Source of the DNA: JAYRZB01 sp041916675
GTDB taxonomy: Bacteria > Pseudomonadota > Alphaproteobacteria > Rhizobiales > Devosiaceae
NCBI GenBank assembly: GCA_041916675.1
Contig: JAYRZB010000001.1
Span: 310,001 to 374,000, forward strand
Direction of reading: 5' to 3'
Length of the DNA stretch: 64,000 nucleotides
The position numbers and the translations under genes were made by a program. The notes under the pieces were generated by a model. That model saw only the letters and a program-made list of their open reading frames with translations. It was not told the origin of the DNA and did not search any database. This document shows positions 24,894 through 33,252 of this stretch, piece after piece (the stretch's first letter is position 1; each line of letters starts with the position of its first letter).

Positions 24894-27160
24894 CAGGCGA
24901 CTTCTGCCTGTCGGGTGGGAGCAAAGACAACCTGCGGATAGGGGAAGCCCATGGCCAGAACCTCGCCACCGAAAGCGCTGAGCGTTTCTTCATCGACTTC
25001 GCCGCGCGCCACCAGAACCACCCGGCACTCCAGCCCCTCAAAAGCCGGAAGGCTCGAATGGGCATCGCTGAGACCGGTCAGGACGATCACGCTCTCGTAA
25101 ATATCGGTGAGGGCTTCGACCAAGGTCATCGGCTTGCCCGAGGCCAGGTTCAACTCGGTCATATGCCCCCAGGGCACCTCGGCAAAGCCATCGCGGTCGC
25201 TTTTGAAAACGACATCACCGAAGCTGGCCGCATCAAGCGCCAGATCGCTGATGCCGGGTTCGATCGATTCCACGCCGCTGCCGGCATCGACCAGAGCCAC
25301 GCTGAGGCCGCGAGAGAGCGCATCATCCACCAGTTTGTCGGCGACCGCCTCAACATCCTCGTGAGCCATAAGCCCAGAGAGGAGGACAATCCGCGCCCGG
25401 CCCAGGGTCAAATCAGCCGAGAGGTTGGCGAGCGCAGCGCTGTCTCCCAATGTAGCCGCCGGACGCGGGGCGGGCTCCGAGGCAGACGGTTGCTCATACC
25501 ATTCGTCATGCGGGGCGACCGCAGCCGGGGCAGGCTCGGCAGCCGCCTCGGGTTGGTCATGCCCAGCAACGGGAATGATCTGCGGTTGCGGCGGCAGGAC
25601 GACGCGCGGGCGCTCCAAAGGCGGCGCCTTCATCTGGTCGGGATCGGCAGGCTCGGGCAACTCATCGAGGTTCGGCGGTGGTGGTGGCGGCTCGGTAACA
25701 GCCCGGGCGACGGCTCCGGCGATATCGGGACGCGGGCCATCCTGAGCTGCCACGCTGGCGCGGCGCGGCGTTTCGACAAGAGCCCGACCCGACAGGAGCT
25801 CGCCAAACAGAATGCCGCCAACCTGCAGCGCAATGGAGACAAAGCCCACGGCGCCAACAATCATGGTGGTGCGCGGCGCGGAAGGCACAGTGGGAGCGGA
25901 CGCGTCGGTAACGACGCGCACATCGGGCAGCGCGGAGTTTGATTCTGAGCGTGACAGCGCTTCGTTGTAGCGGGCGAGATAGGTCGCCAGCAGATCGCGC
26001 TGCGCCTTGGCCTCGCGTTCGAGCCCATCGAGGGTGACGGTATCGATGGTGGCACCGGAGGCGGATACCTTGGTGTTGGCCAGTTCGGCCTGCAACGAGG
26101 CGATCAGCCCCGCCTCAATCTCAGCTTCCGCCTCAAGAGCGCTGGCGACCCGGCGACCCTCGGCGGTGATCTGCTGATCGACCTCGCGGATCTGGGCGGT
26201 GAGCGCCTGAACGCTGGGATGGTTGGGCAGAAGCGTTGCGAGCTTCTGGGCGCGTTCGCCCTGCAGGGTCGCCTTGGTCTGGGAGAGCTGCTGGATGACC
26301 TGAGAGTCACGGACCGAGGGCACGCCATCGATGGCCTGACCGGCATCGAGCAGGCCCATGATCAGGGTTGCGCGGGACTGAGCGGTGTTGCGCCGACCCT
26401 GGGCGGCAGTGATCTGGGCAGAGATTTCGGACAGCTGCTGATCGACAATGCGGGTGTTGTTGGTGCCGGTGAAGAGGTCGTTGTCGACGCGGAACTCAGC
26501 GACCTTCTGCTCGGCCGCCTCGACGCGCTGGCGCATCTTGACGATTTCAGCTTCGAGCCAGACCGAGGCACCGGCGGTATCGGACAGCGAAAGCGCGGCC
26601 CGGCGTGTGACGTGGGCCTGCGCAATGGCATTGGCAAGCTCGGCCGCCAGTTCGGGATTCTCGGACCGGACAATGACGCTGATGAAGGCAGAATCACGCT
26701 CGCGCACAACGGAGAGACGCTCGGCAAGATTTCTGAGAACCGTTTCTTCAACCGACTGCGCCGACGGGGTGCGGCCAAGAATGCGCATCAACCTGTCGAT
26801 GGGCGATGAGACTTCGGTGCCATTGAACTCGGGAACATCGGCCAGCTTGATCGCTTCGATCACCGGCCGCAGGGTATCGCGCGATTTGATGAGTTCGATC
26901 TGGCTCGAAATGGTCGATTCAACCGGAATGGATGACGGCTGCGCGCCCGTCACCGTGCCGGTGAAGGCATTGTTGCGCGGCTCGACCAGAATGCTCGCGG
27001 ACGCTTCGTAGGTTTTGGGGACGAAGAGCAGAAGTCCATAAGTGGCAGCGCAAAGCACAGCTGTAATGAGCAGGATGCGAAACCACCGGCTGATCACGGC
27101 GCCAAGCATGGCCCCCATGTCCATCCGAACATCGCTTCGATCCGGCGACTCAAAAGCCAT
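24893..27160 (-). CDS. Wzc/ExoP-like polysaccharide co-polymerase with degenerate tyrosine-kinase domain
   Basis: Controls chain length and export of an exopolysaccharide from the inner membrane; 755 residues. It has a Wzz domain with a transmembrane helix near 30-50 (ILLITAVLCAATYGLLLFVP), a long coiled-coil periplasmic region to about 400, a second helix near 435 (IVGAVGFVSIALQVGGILFG), a proline-rich linker (480-565) and a C-terminal domain at 586-755. That last domain has the layout of a BY-kinase (IVLLSGL...SVALVDAG), but where Walker A (GEGKT/S) belongs it reads MAHEDVE, and there is no terminal tyrosine cluster. It is therefore probably a catalytically dead kinase fold. ATG 27160 has GGAG upstream. 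Confidence 0.88.
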   Translation of the reverse strand: MAFESPDRSDVRMDMGAMLGAVISRWFRILLITAVLCAATYGLLLFVPKTYEASASILVEPRNNAFTGTVTGAQPSSIPVESTISSQIELIKSRDTLRPVIEAIKLADVPEFNGTEVSSPIDRLMRILGRTPSAQSVEETVLRNLAERLSVVRERDSAFISVIVRSENPELAAELANAIAQAHVTRRAALSLSDTAGASVWLEAEIVKMRQRVEAAEQKVAEFRVDNDLFTGTNNTRIVDQQLSEISAQITAAQGRRNTAQSRATLIMGLLDAGQAIDGVPSVRDSQVIQQLSQTKATLQGERAQKLATLLPNHPSVQALTAQIREVDQQITAEGRRVASALEAEAEIEAGLIASLQAELANTKVSASGATIDTVTLDGLEREAKAQRDLLATYLARYNEALSRSESNSALPDVRVVTDASAPTVPSAPRTTMIVGAVGFVSIALQVGGILFGELLSGRALVETPRRASVAAQDGPRPDIAGAVARAVTEPPPPPPNLDELPEPADPDQMKAPPLERPRVVLPPQPQIIPVAGHDQPEAAAEPAPAAVAPHDEWYEQPSASEPAPRPAATLGDSAALANLSADLTLGRARIVLLSGLMAHEDVEAVADKLVDDALSRGLSVALVDAGSGVESIEPGISDLALDAASFGDVVFKSDRDGFAEVPWGHMTELNLASGKPMTLVEALTDIYESVIVLTGLSDAHSSLPAFEGLECRVVLVARGEVDEETLSAFGGEVLAMGFPYPQVVFAPTRQAEVA

Positions 27161-27315
27161 GCCCACTACTCCAGATTTCCAAGCATGTTATCGGCGGAAC
27201 GTAGTAAGCAATCCGTTAAGACCCCGACATCAGCCTCCCAATACGCACTCCATCTAAGGAGAATGTTAACCATAGACAGCCGACACTGCGCTGGTCACTT
27301 GGTGCGGGATTCTGC

Positions 27316-27870
27316 ATGCGCTGGTTACCAATCATCGTCGCCCTTTTTGTCCCCCTGGTCGCCGGCTGCGCGATCACGCCCCGCGACGCGACCTATCTGG
27401 TGGAAACCAAGGGGCCCTACACACTTGATACCGGCGATGTGGTGCGGGTGGCGGTTTATGGCGACACCGAACTGAGCACGACCTATCGGGTGGACGATGG
27501 CGGCGCCGTTGCCATTCCGCTGGTGGGCGCGGTGCGGGTGCGCGGCATCACAACCCAGGCTGCGGCGGACGCGATCGCAAATGCGCTGGCCAACGGCTAT
27601 ATGCGCAACCCCAATGTGGCGGTTGAGATTGCCGAATATCGCCCGTTCTTCATTCAGGGTGAAGTGGGCACGCCGGGCCAGTTCCCCTATGTCTATGGCA
27701 TGACCGTGCGCGCCGCGATCAGCACGGCCGGTGGTTTTAGCGATACGGCGAACCGCAACAATGCCGTTGTCTATCGCCGCAATGGCAAGGAAATGGCCAA
27801 GGGCGTGGTCGACCTCGACTTCCCTATCTTCCCGGGTGATACGATTGTGGTGCAGGAACGCTGGTTCTAG
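27316..27870 (+). CDS. Wza-like polysaccharide export lipoprotein
   Basis: Outer-membrane polysaccharide export protein, 184 residues. The N-terminus WLPIIVALFVPLVAGC is a lipoprotein signal with the lipobox LVAGC, cleaved before Cys18. The Poly_export domain follows (YTLDTGDVVRVAVYGDTELS), then a SLBB-like repeat (FIQGEVGTPGQFPYVYGM, VRAAISTAGGFSD). It is much shorter than E. coli Wza and resembles the ExoF/GumB group. It is divergent from the Wzc-like gene across a 155-nt control region, and likely forms the export channel with it. Confidence 0.92.
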   Translation: MRWLPIIVALFVPLVAGCAITPRDATYLVETKGPYTLDTGDVVRVAVYGDTELSTTYRVDDGGAVAIPLVGAVRVRGITTQAAADAIANALANGYMRNPNVAVEIAEYRPFFIQGEVGTPGQFPYVYGMTVRAAISTAGGFSDTANRNNAVVYRRNGKEMAKGVVDLDFPIFPGDTIVVQERWF

Positions 27871-27988
27871 CGGTTCTTACTGATACCGCCTGACCGCATT
27901 CCATTGGTGTTCGGCGCGGTATTTCACCGTCTTTTCATTCCTGCGGCATAGAGTTCGGCCAGTTTATTTAACAGCCGGTAGCCGCGCC

Positions 27989-29512
27989 ATGTTCCGACTC
28001 GATCCCAAACAGGCCGTCATCGATCACGTCGCCAGCCGGGGCAAGGCCCCCGCCCATGATGGGAAGCTGTCGGAAGAAGCTACCCGCATCGTCAATATGC
28101 CAGTTGAGCCAACGCTTTCCAGCGCGGTGATCGTGGGCGTGGCGCAGGGTATCGAGGCGGTGCTGCTGGCGCTGTCTGGCCTGGTGATCCACGCGCTCTA
28201 CATCGGCAACAGCCAGCACGCGTTCTACCTGCCGGTGATCCTGGTTGGCGTGTTCCTGGCCAATGTGCTGTTCAACGTTGCGGGCACACACAAGATTGCC
28301 GCCTATCGATCGCTGATGCAGCAGCTGTCGCGTGTGCTGGCCGGTTGGGGGCTCGTGGCCATGCTGATCATGCTCGGCGCCTTTCTGTTCAAGGCATCGG
28401 ACATGGTTTCGCGTGTCTGGCTGCTGAGCTGGTTCGGCATCGGCTCGCTGGTGCTGGTGGCCTTCCGTCTCGGACTGCGGGCTTTGGTGCGGCGTTGGAC
28501 GGCGCAGGGACGATTGAAGCGGCGGACGGTGATTGTTGGCGGCGGGCATGACGCCGAACAACTGATCGAGGCCATCCGCAAAGGGGCGGACAACGACATC
28601 ACCCTGTTCGGCCTCTTCGATGATCGTGGCGACGAGCGCTCGCCCGAAAGCGTGGCCGGGTGCCCCAAGCTGGGGCGGGTGGCTGACCTGATCGAATTTG
28701 CGCGGCAAACCCGGGTGGACCTGGTGATTGTTTCGATGCCGCTATCGGCCGAAAAGCGCGTGCTCGAAATGCTGCGTCAGCTCTGGGTGCTGCCGGTCGA
28801 TATCCGGCTGTCGGCGCATATGAGCAAGCTACGATTCACCTCCAAGGCCTATTCCTATGTCGGCGACGTGGCCGTGTTCGACATGGCGGACCGCCCGATC
28901 ACCGACTGGAACCTGATTTTCAAGTGGCTGTTCGACAAGGTGGTGGCGCTGACCGCGCTGGTGCTGCTCTCCCCGATCATGATCGCGACGGCGATTGCGA
29001 TCAAACTCGAGAGCAAGGGGCCGATCATCTTCAAGCAGAAGCGGCACGGCTTTAACAATGAGCTGGTGGAAATCTACAAGTTCCGCTCGATGTACACCGA
29101 CAAGGCCGACAGTGGTGCGGCCAAGCTGGTGACCAAGGGCGACCCGCGCGTGACGCGGGTGGGCCGGATCATCCGCAAGACCTCGATCGACGAATTGCCG
29201 CAACTGTTCAACGTGCTGAAAGGGCAGCTTTCGATTATCGGTCCACGTCCGCATGCCCTGCAGGCCAAGGCGGACAACCTGCTCTATTACGAAGCAGTGG
29301 AAGGCTATTTCGCGCGGCACCGGGTGAAGCCCGGCATTACCGGCTGGGCGCAGATCCACGGCTGGCGGGGTGAGACCGACACGGTCGAAAAGATCATGCA
29401 GCGAGTCAACCACGACCTCTATTACATTGAAAACTGGTCGCTTCTGCTCGATGCCTACATCCTGCTGATGACGCCGGTTTCGCTGCTGAGCAAAAACGAA
29501 AACGCCTATTGA
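27989..29512 (+). CDS. Undecaprenyl-phosphate sugar phosphotransferase (WcaJ type)
   Basis: Starts the exopolysaccharide repeat unit by moving a sugar-1-phosphate, most often glucose, onto undecaprenyl phosphate. The product is 507 residues. It has four N-terminal helices, a Rossmann-like middle (RRTVIVGGGHDAEQLI), a fifth membrane segment (VVALTALVLLSPIMIATAIA) and the catalytic domain. The catalytic domain contains GPIIFKQKRHGFNN, IYKFRSMYTD, TRVGRIIRKTSIDELPQLFN, GPRPHA and VKPGITGWAQIHGWRGETD. All the polyprenyl-glycosylphosphotransferase motifs are present. It is coupled to the Wzy-like gene by a TGATG overlap. Confidence 0.94.
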   Translation: MFRLDPKQAVIDHVASRGKAPAHDGKLSEEATRIVNMPVEPTLSSAVIVGVAQGIEAVLLALSGLVIHALYIGNSQHAFYLPVILVGVFLANVLFNVAGTHKIAAYRSLMQQLSRVLAGWGLVAMLIMLGAFLFKASDMVSRVWLLSWFGIGSLVLVAFRLGLRALVRRWTAQGRLKRRTVIVGGGHDAEQLIEAIRKGADNDITLFGLFDDRGDERSPESVAGCPKLGRVADLIEFARQTRVDLVIVSMPLSAEKRVLEMLRQLWVLPVDIRLSAHMSKLRFTSKAYSYVGDVAVFDMADRPITDWNLIFKWLFDKVVALTALVLLSPIMIATAIAIKLESKGPIIFKQKRHGFNNELVEIYKFRSMYTDKADSGAAKLVTKGDPRVTRVGRIIRKTSIDELPQLFNVLKGQLSIIGPRPHALQAKADNLLYYEAVEGYFARHRVKPGITGWAQIHGWRGETDTVEKIMQRVNHDLYYIENWSLLLDAYILLMTPVSLLSKNENAY

Positions 29513-30795
29513 TGGCAGAGCTGACGGCAGACACGGGGCTGGCGGGCGAGCGGAAGGCGCTGGTTGCCGCTTACCTGCGCGAACGATCCGGCAAGATACT
29601 GGCAGTCATGGTGGCCGTCTGGGTGTTTCTGGGCGGGTTTGTGCTGTTCGAGCCCTCGCCCTACGAACTGATGTTCGTGGCGCTGCTGCCGGTGGCGCTT
29701 TTCGGCGCCGTCAGTCTGCATCGGGCGACGCTGCCGCAGCTGGCGATCTTTCTATTCTTCATCCCGTTCGCGATTATCGGAGCCTTTCAATCGACGTTCT
29801 ACGAACTCTCGAAGGCGCTGATCTTCGTCGTGGTGACGATTTTCCTGCTGTTCACCTCCTATTTCGTTGCCAACTACGTAGCCGATGCACCGCAGGAGCG
29901 AATGGGCGGCATGGTCAAGGCCTATACCTGGGCCGCGGTGCTCTCGGCACTGGTGGGTACGCTGGCTTATCTCGGCGTGTTGCCGGGGGCTGAACTGTTT
30001 CTGCGCTATGGCCGCGCCAAGGCGGCGTTTGAAGACCCGAACGTGTTCGGGCCGTTTCTGATTTTGCCGGCCATGTTCGCGCTGCAAAAGGTGCTGCTCG
30101 GCACCCCCAAGCAGGTGTTTTGGGCCTCGATTGTGTTCATGATCATCTTCATCGGGGTGTTCGTCAGCTTTTCGCGCGCCGCATGGGGCCACATGGTGCT
30201 GTCATCGCTGATGGTGTTTGTGCTCGGGTTCGCCCTGCGCGCCAATGCCCGCGAGAAGGTGCGGATGCTGATTCTGGCGATGGCTGGCGCTGCCATGCTG
30301 ATGGTGGCGCTGATCGGCCTGCTGAGCATTCCCGAGGTTGCCGACCTTTTTGCCCAGCGCGCCAGCGCCGAGCAGAACTATGACACCGGCGAGACCGGGC
30401 GCTTTGGGCGGCAGGCCTATGCCTTCGATCTGGCGCTGGCCAATCCGTGGGGCATCGGGCCGGGTGAGTTCTTCAACCTGCGCATCACCGAACAGCCGCA
30501 CAACACCTATGTCAGCGTGCTGCATGTATATGGCTGGGGCGGCGGGCTGGCGTTCTATCTGTTTATCCTTCTGACCCTCTGGCACGGCTTTCGCCTGCTG
30601 GCGACGCCCTCGGCAAACCGGATGCTGATGATCCCGCTGATCTCAGTGTTTTTCCCGCTGGCGTTGGAGGCGGCAATCATCGACACCGACCACTGGCGGC
30701 ACCTGTTTCTGGTGGCGGGGATGATCTGGGGCGTTGCGGCGGGCTATTGGCGCGTGCCCAAGGGGCAAGGCGCGCCACAAGCAGCGCTCATTTGA
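29512..30795 (+). CDS. O-antigen ligase/Wzy-like polysaccharide polymerase
   Basis: Multi-spanning membrane protein of 427 residues with about ten to twelve hydrophobic helices. The central segment LRYGRAKAAFEDPNVFGPFL and the later loop with ETGRFGRQAYAFDLALANP and GIGPGEFFNLRITEQPHNTY are typical of the Wzy_C/O-antigen ligase family (G-x-G...HN-x-y). It probably polymerises the repeat units. It starts at the ATG that overlaps the stop of the initiating transferase. Its 3' end overlaps the convergent phosphotransferase gene by 8 nt. The locus has no Wzx flippase in this window. Confidence 0.87.
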   Translation: MAELTADTGLAGERKALVAAYLRERSGKILAVMVAVWVFLGGFVLFEPSPYELMFVALLPVALFGAVSLHRATLPQLAIFLFFIPFAIIGAFQSTFYELSKALIFVVVTIFLLFTSYFVANYVADAPQERMGGMVKAYTWAAVLSALVGTLAYLGVLPGAELFLRYGRAKAAFEDPNVFGPFLILPAMFALQKVLLGTPKQVFWASIVFMIIFIGVFVSFSRAAWGHMVLSSLMVFVLGFALRANAREKVRMLILAMAGAAMLMVALIGLLSIPEVADLFAQRASAEQNYDTGETGRFGRQAYAFDLALANPWGIGPGEFFNLRITEQPHNTYVSVLHVYGWGGGLAFYLFILLTLWHGFRLLATPSANRMLMIPLISVFFPLALEAAIIDTDHWRHLFLVAGMIWGVAAGYWRVPKGQGAPQAALI

Positions 30796-31786
30796 GGTAG
30801 GCGCGGGCCAGATCAGCGGTGACTGCGGCGAAACGGTGGGCATGGCTGCGGGCGAGCGCGGTTTCAGCATGGCTGCCGATCCAGGCCAGAAGCGCCATGC
30901 GGCGCAGCAGAACCATGGCATCAAGAATTTCAATATCAGTGGGCTGGAGTGCGCGCTCGCCCTGATAGCCATCAAGCCAGTTCTGGCGCCACACCGGCAC
31001 CTGCGGATGGTCTTCGTAGAACGAAATGGCGGCGGCAAAGTCGTACATGAACCAGCAGAAGCCGCAGTCATCGAAATCGATCAGGGTCACCCGATCGGCA
31101 TCCACCAGCAGGTTGGCCAGCCGCATATCGGCGTGGATCAAGCCGAAGCGATTTCTGCCCTGCCCGTAGGCCGCAAGTTCGTTGCGAAGGCGCACATCGA
31201 GGTGCAAGAGGATGTCGGCGATGGCGCCGCTGACATGGGGCGCCTTGCGCCAATCGCCCCAGAGCCCATCCGGATCAAGAATGGCGCCGGCGCTCCATCG
31301 CTGGCGCACAAAACCCGGCGGGGCATAGGTTTGCGCATGCCTGTGGGCAATGGCGGCGAAGCGGCCGATGGTCTTGAACAGAGCCGCCAGGTCATCGCCG
31401 GGCTGCGGCTCGCGGCCGGGCTCGAAGGCAAACAAGACGGCGTAGCGGGAACCGCCCGCAAGCGGCAGGGTTTGCAGAAGGACACCATCCCGCCCCGGCA
31501 GGGGCCGGGGTACGGGCAGGCCGGTGTCGCGGCGCAGGGCTTCGAGCCAGGCCAGTTCGCTATTGATGCTTTCGGCCGATTGGTAGGCCGGACGGTGCAC
31601 GCGCAGAATGTAGGGCACGCCAGCGGGCGTATCGATCCGAAAGGTGTGGTTTTCGGACAGGTTGATCAGCGTGGGAACCCCGCCACGGGTCTGGTGCCAG
31701 AGGTCGAGGCCGGGAAGAATATCAGTTGCGAGCAAGGCGGCGATCCTGGCGGCGAAGGAAGACGAAGTGGCGCAATCAGTTGCCAC
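30788..31786 (-). CDS. APH-family phosphotransferase (aminoglycoside/choline kinase fold)
   Basis: Small-molecule kinase of 332 residues. The Brenner motif is FGLIHADMRLANLLVD, with catalytic Asp and Asn, followed by TLIDFDDCGFCWFMYDFA, the metal-binding DFG equivalent. The N-terminal lobe has ENHTFRIDTPAGVPYILRVH. This class includes homoserine kinase ThrB2-like and choline/thiamine kinase-like enzymes; the substrate is not evident. The start is a GTG lying inside the end of the upstream secreted-protein gene (11-nt overlap), so the two are cotranscribed. Confidence 0.85.
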   Translation of the reverse strand: MATDCATSSSFAARIAALLATDILPGLDLWHQTRGGVPTLINLSENHTFRIDTPAGVPYILRVHRPAYQSAESINSELAWLEALRRDTGLPVPRPLPGRDGVLLQTLPLAGGSRYAVLFAFEPGREPQPGDDLAALFKTIGRFAAIAHRHAQTYAPPGFVRQRWSAGAILDPDGLWGDWRKAPHVSGAIADILLHLDVRLRNELAAYGQGRNRFGLIHADMRLANLLVDADRVTLIDFDDCGFCWFMYDFAAAISFYEDHPQVPVWRQNWLDGYQGERALQPTDIEILDAMVLLRRMALLAWIGSHAETALARSHAHRFAAVTADLARAYLK

Positions 31787-32360
31787 AGCCGCCCTGGTCG
31801 ATGCATTTGCCGGACGGAGAGACGCGTGTGATGGGCATGCCCGGATCGACTATTGGCGAGCGGGCCCGATAGTTTTCGGCCACGGCAAAATGGACGGAGG
31901 CTGCGTTGCAGGGACGCCCGCTCAAATCCATCTGGTAGACTGTGTCGGCGTGCTCGCCCCCCACCCACCCGGCATGGCAGGCCCCGCCCTGCCTGAAGGC
32001 AAATGGCATGATGGCGGGATATTCTGCCGAGACGGGTATGGCAGGTTCGGGAATGACCAGGCGCGGAATGAGCGAGAGTTCGCCCTCGTGCGTATCGCGG
32101 CCCAGATCGGCGCTGGTATCGAGAAAGTAGAGGGCGGCAGAATAGAGGAGGGTATCGGCCTCGATGCCGAAGGGGTTTTCGGCATCGCCGGATTGGGCGA
32201 GTGCCTGATCAAAGCTTCGCCCGTCGATAAAATAGATCAGGATCTGTCCGATGCGATCCGCGGGCGTGCCGGGCAATGCAGGGCTCTGCGCCAGCGAGGC
32301 CGAGGCAGACAAGCCGGCGATGACGACCAAAATCGCGAGGAGGCGGTGCAGAAATGACAT
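31776..32360 (-). CDS. Secreted hypothetical protein
   Basis: Product of 194 residues. The N-terminus MSFLHRLLAILVVIAGLSAS, followed by ASLAQ, is a Sec signal peptide with likely cleavage after ASA or SLA. The mature part has four cysteines (QGGACHAGW, GRPCNAAS, GKCIDQGGCGN), suggesting disulphides in the periplasm. I recognise no domain. GGGAGAG lies just upstream of the ATG at 32360. It is cotranscribed with the APH-family kinase gene. Confidence 0.75.
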   Translation of the reverse strand: MSFLHRLLAILVVIAGLSASASLAQSPALPGTPADRIGQILIYFIDGRSFDQALAQSGDAENPFGIEADTLLYSAALYFLDTSADLGRDTHEGELSLIPRLVIPEPAIPVSAEYPAIMPFAFRQGGACHAGWVGGEHADTVYQMDLSGRPCNAASVHFAVAENYRARSPIVDPGMPITRVSPSGKCIDQGGCGN

Positions 32361-32446
32361 GAATCTCTCCCGGCAAATCAATGCACAGACTGAGGCGCAA
32401 CAGCCTCAAGGTCAATAATTCGAGCCATGTCAGGCATTTGGGGAAA

Positions 32447-32523
32447 TGGTCGGAGTGGCCGGATTTGAACCGACGACCCTCTGTCCCCCAGACAGATGCG
32501 CTACCAGGCTGCGCTACACCCCG
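32447..32523 (-). tRNA. tRNA-Pro (anticodon GGG)
   Basis: A 77-nt cloverleaf on the minus strand with encoded CCA. The acceptor stem begins CGGGGTG and ends CACTCCG plus A and CCA. The D-loop contains AGCCTGGTAGCGC, the anticodon arm is TCTGT-CTGGGGG-ACAGA (anticodon GGG), and the T-arm contains GGTTCAAATCC. It reads CCC and, by wobble, CCU codons. Confidence 0.95.
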
Positions 32524-32534
32524 ACTGGAGGCAA

Positions 32535-32563
32535 CCCATAGAGAATGGGGCGTTTTCAGGCAA
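32535..32563 (-). promoter_or_regulatory. Possible sigma-70 promoter for tRNA-Pro
   Basis: On the minus strand TTGCCT (32563-32558), 17 nt, then TATGGG (32540-32535), 12 nt before the mature 5' end of tRNA-Pro. The spacing is right but the -10 matches TATAAT at only three positions. Confidence 0.35.
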
Positions 32564-32829
32564 GCCCGTTTTTCCTGCAAGCTGCACAAAGTGGAATAGC
32601 GGCAGCCGGATTTGGTGGAACGGATTGCGGCCGCCCGGGCCGAACCCGGTTCCGGCGCCATCGTCGCAACTTGTAAGTCACTGCCATAGCTGCGGAATCG
32701 GACGCATGGTGAATGAAATATGAATGGATTTTTCAATGTCTGTTCAGCGCGCGGCAATTAGTCGACTGAGCGTTGCGGCATTCGAACACTTCAATTCATC
32801 AACATTCGAAATTTCTGAGGCAATACCTT

Positions 32830-33033
32830 ATGACGACTGACGCTAAACCCCTGCCCCGTGGTGAGTTCCCGGCCCTGAGTTTTTGGGTGATGGCATTGGG
32901 GATGTCGATGGCACCATCTGCCGCCAGCGCACCAGATGCGAGCGCACAAGGCGCTGAACCGTCGCCTGCCAACAGCAACGATGAACGCCGGCGCTTTTCC
33001 CCGCGCGATTTCCTGCACGTCGCCGGCGAGTAA
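32830..33033 (+). CDS. Small hypothetical protein (67 aa)
   Basis: The frame starts MTTDAKPLPRGEFPALSFW and includes a short hydrophobic stretch (FWVMALGMSMAPSAASA), then a polar tail ending RRRFSPRDFLHVAGE. GAGG lies about 10 nt before the ATG. A terminator-like hairpin follows 24 nt after the stop, which supports an independent transcription unit. The upstream 306 bp (32524-32829) otherwise show nothing but the tRNA promoter region. No family recognised; it may be a short exported or membrane-associated peptide. Confidence 0.45.
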   Translation: MTTDAKPLPRGEFPALSFWVMALGMSMAPSAASAPDASAQGAEPSPANSNDERRRFSPRDFLHVAGE

Positions 33034-33056
33034 CCGGCCGGGAAACGACCACAAGC

Positions 33057-33080
33057 AAGGGGCGGCGATGCCGCCCTTTA
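33057..33080 (+). terminator. Terminator-like hairpin after the small ORF
   Basis: AAGGGGCGGC, loop GAT, GCCGCCCTTT then ATCTATTT: a 7-bp GC stem (33060-33066 with 33070-33076) extended by A/T pairs, with a moderately T-rich tail on the plus strand. Confidence 0.6.
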
Positions 33081-33252
33081 TCTATTTGTCATCTCGATAT
33101 GACAGAAACCCAACTGATCGCGTTAGCGTGATCACCTGCCTGCTGGACGCTCGCTGGCTTTGAACTCACTCTGCGATGCAGCCGCACAGATTCATTGTGA
33201 CGGATGCGCGACGCATAGAGGTTGAAACAAAGATTTTGCGAGGTATGTTCAC

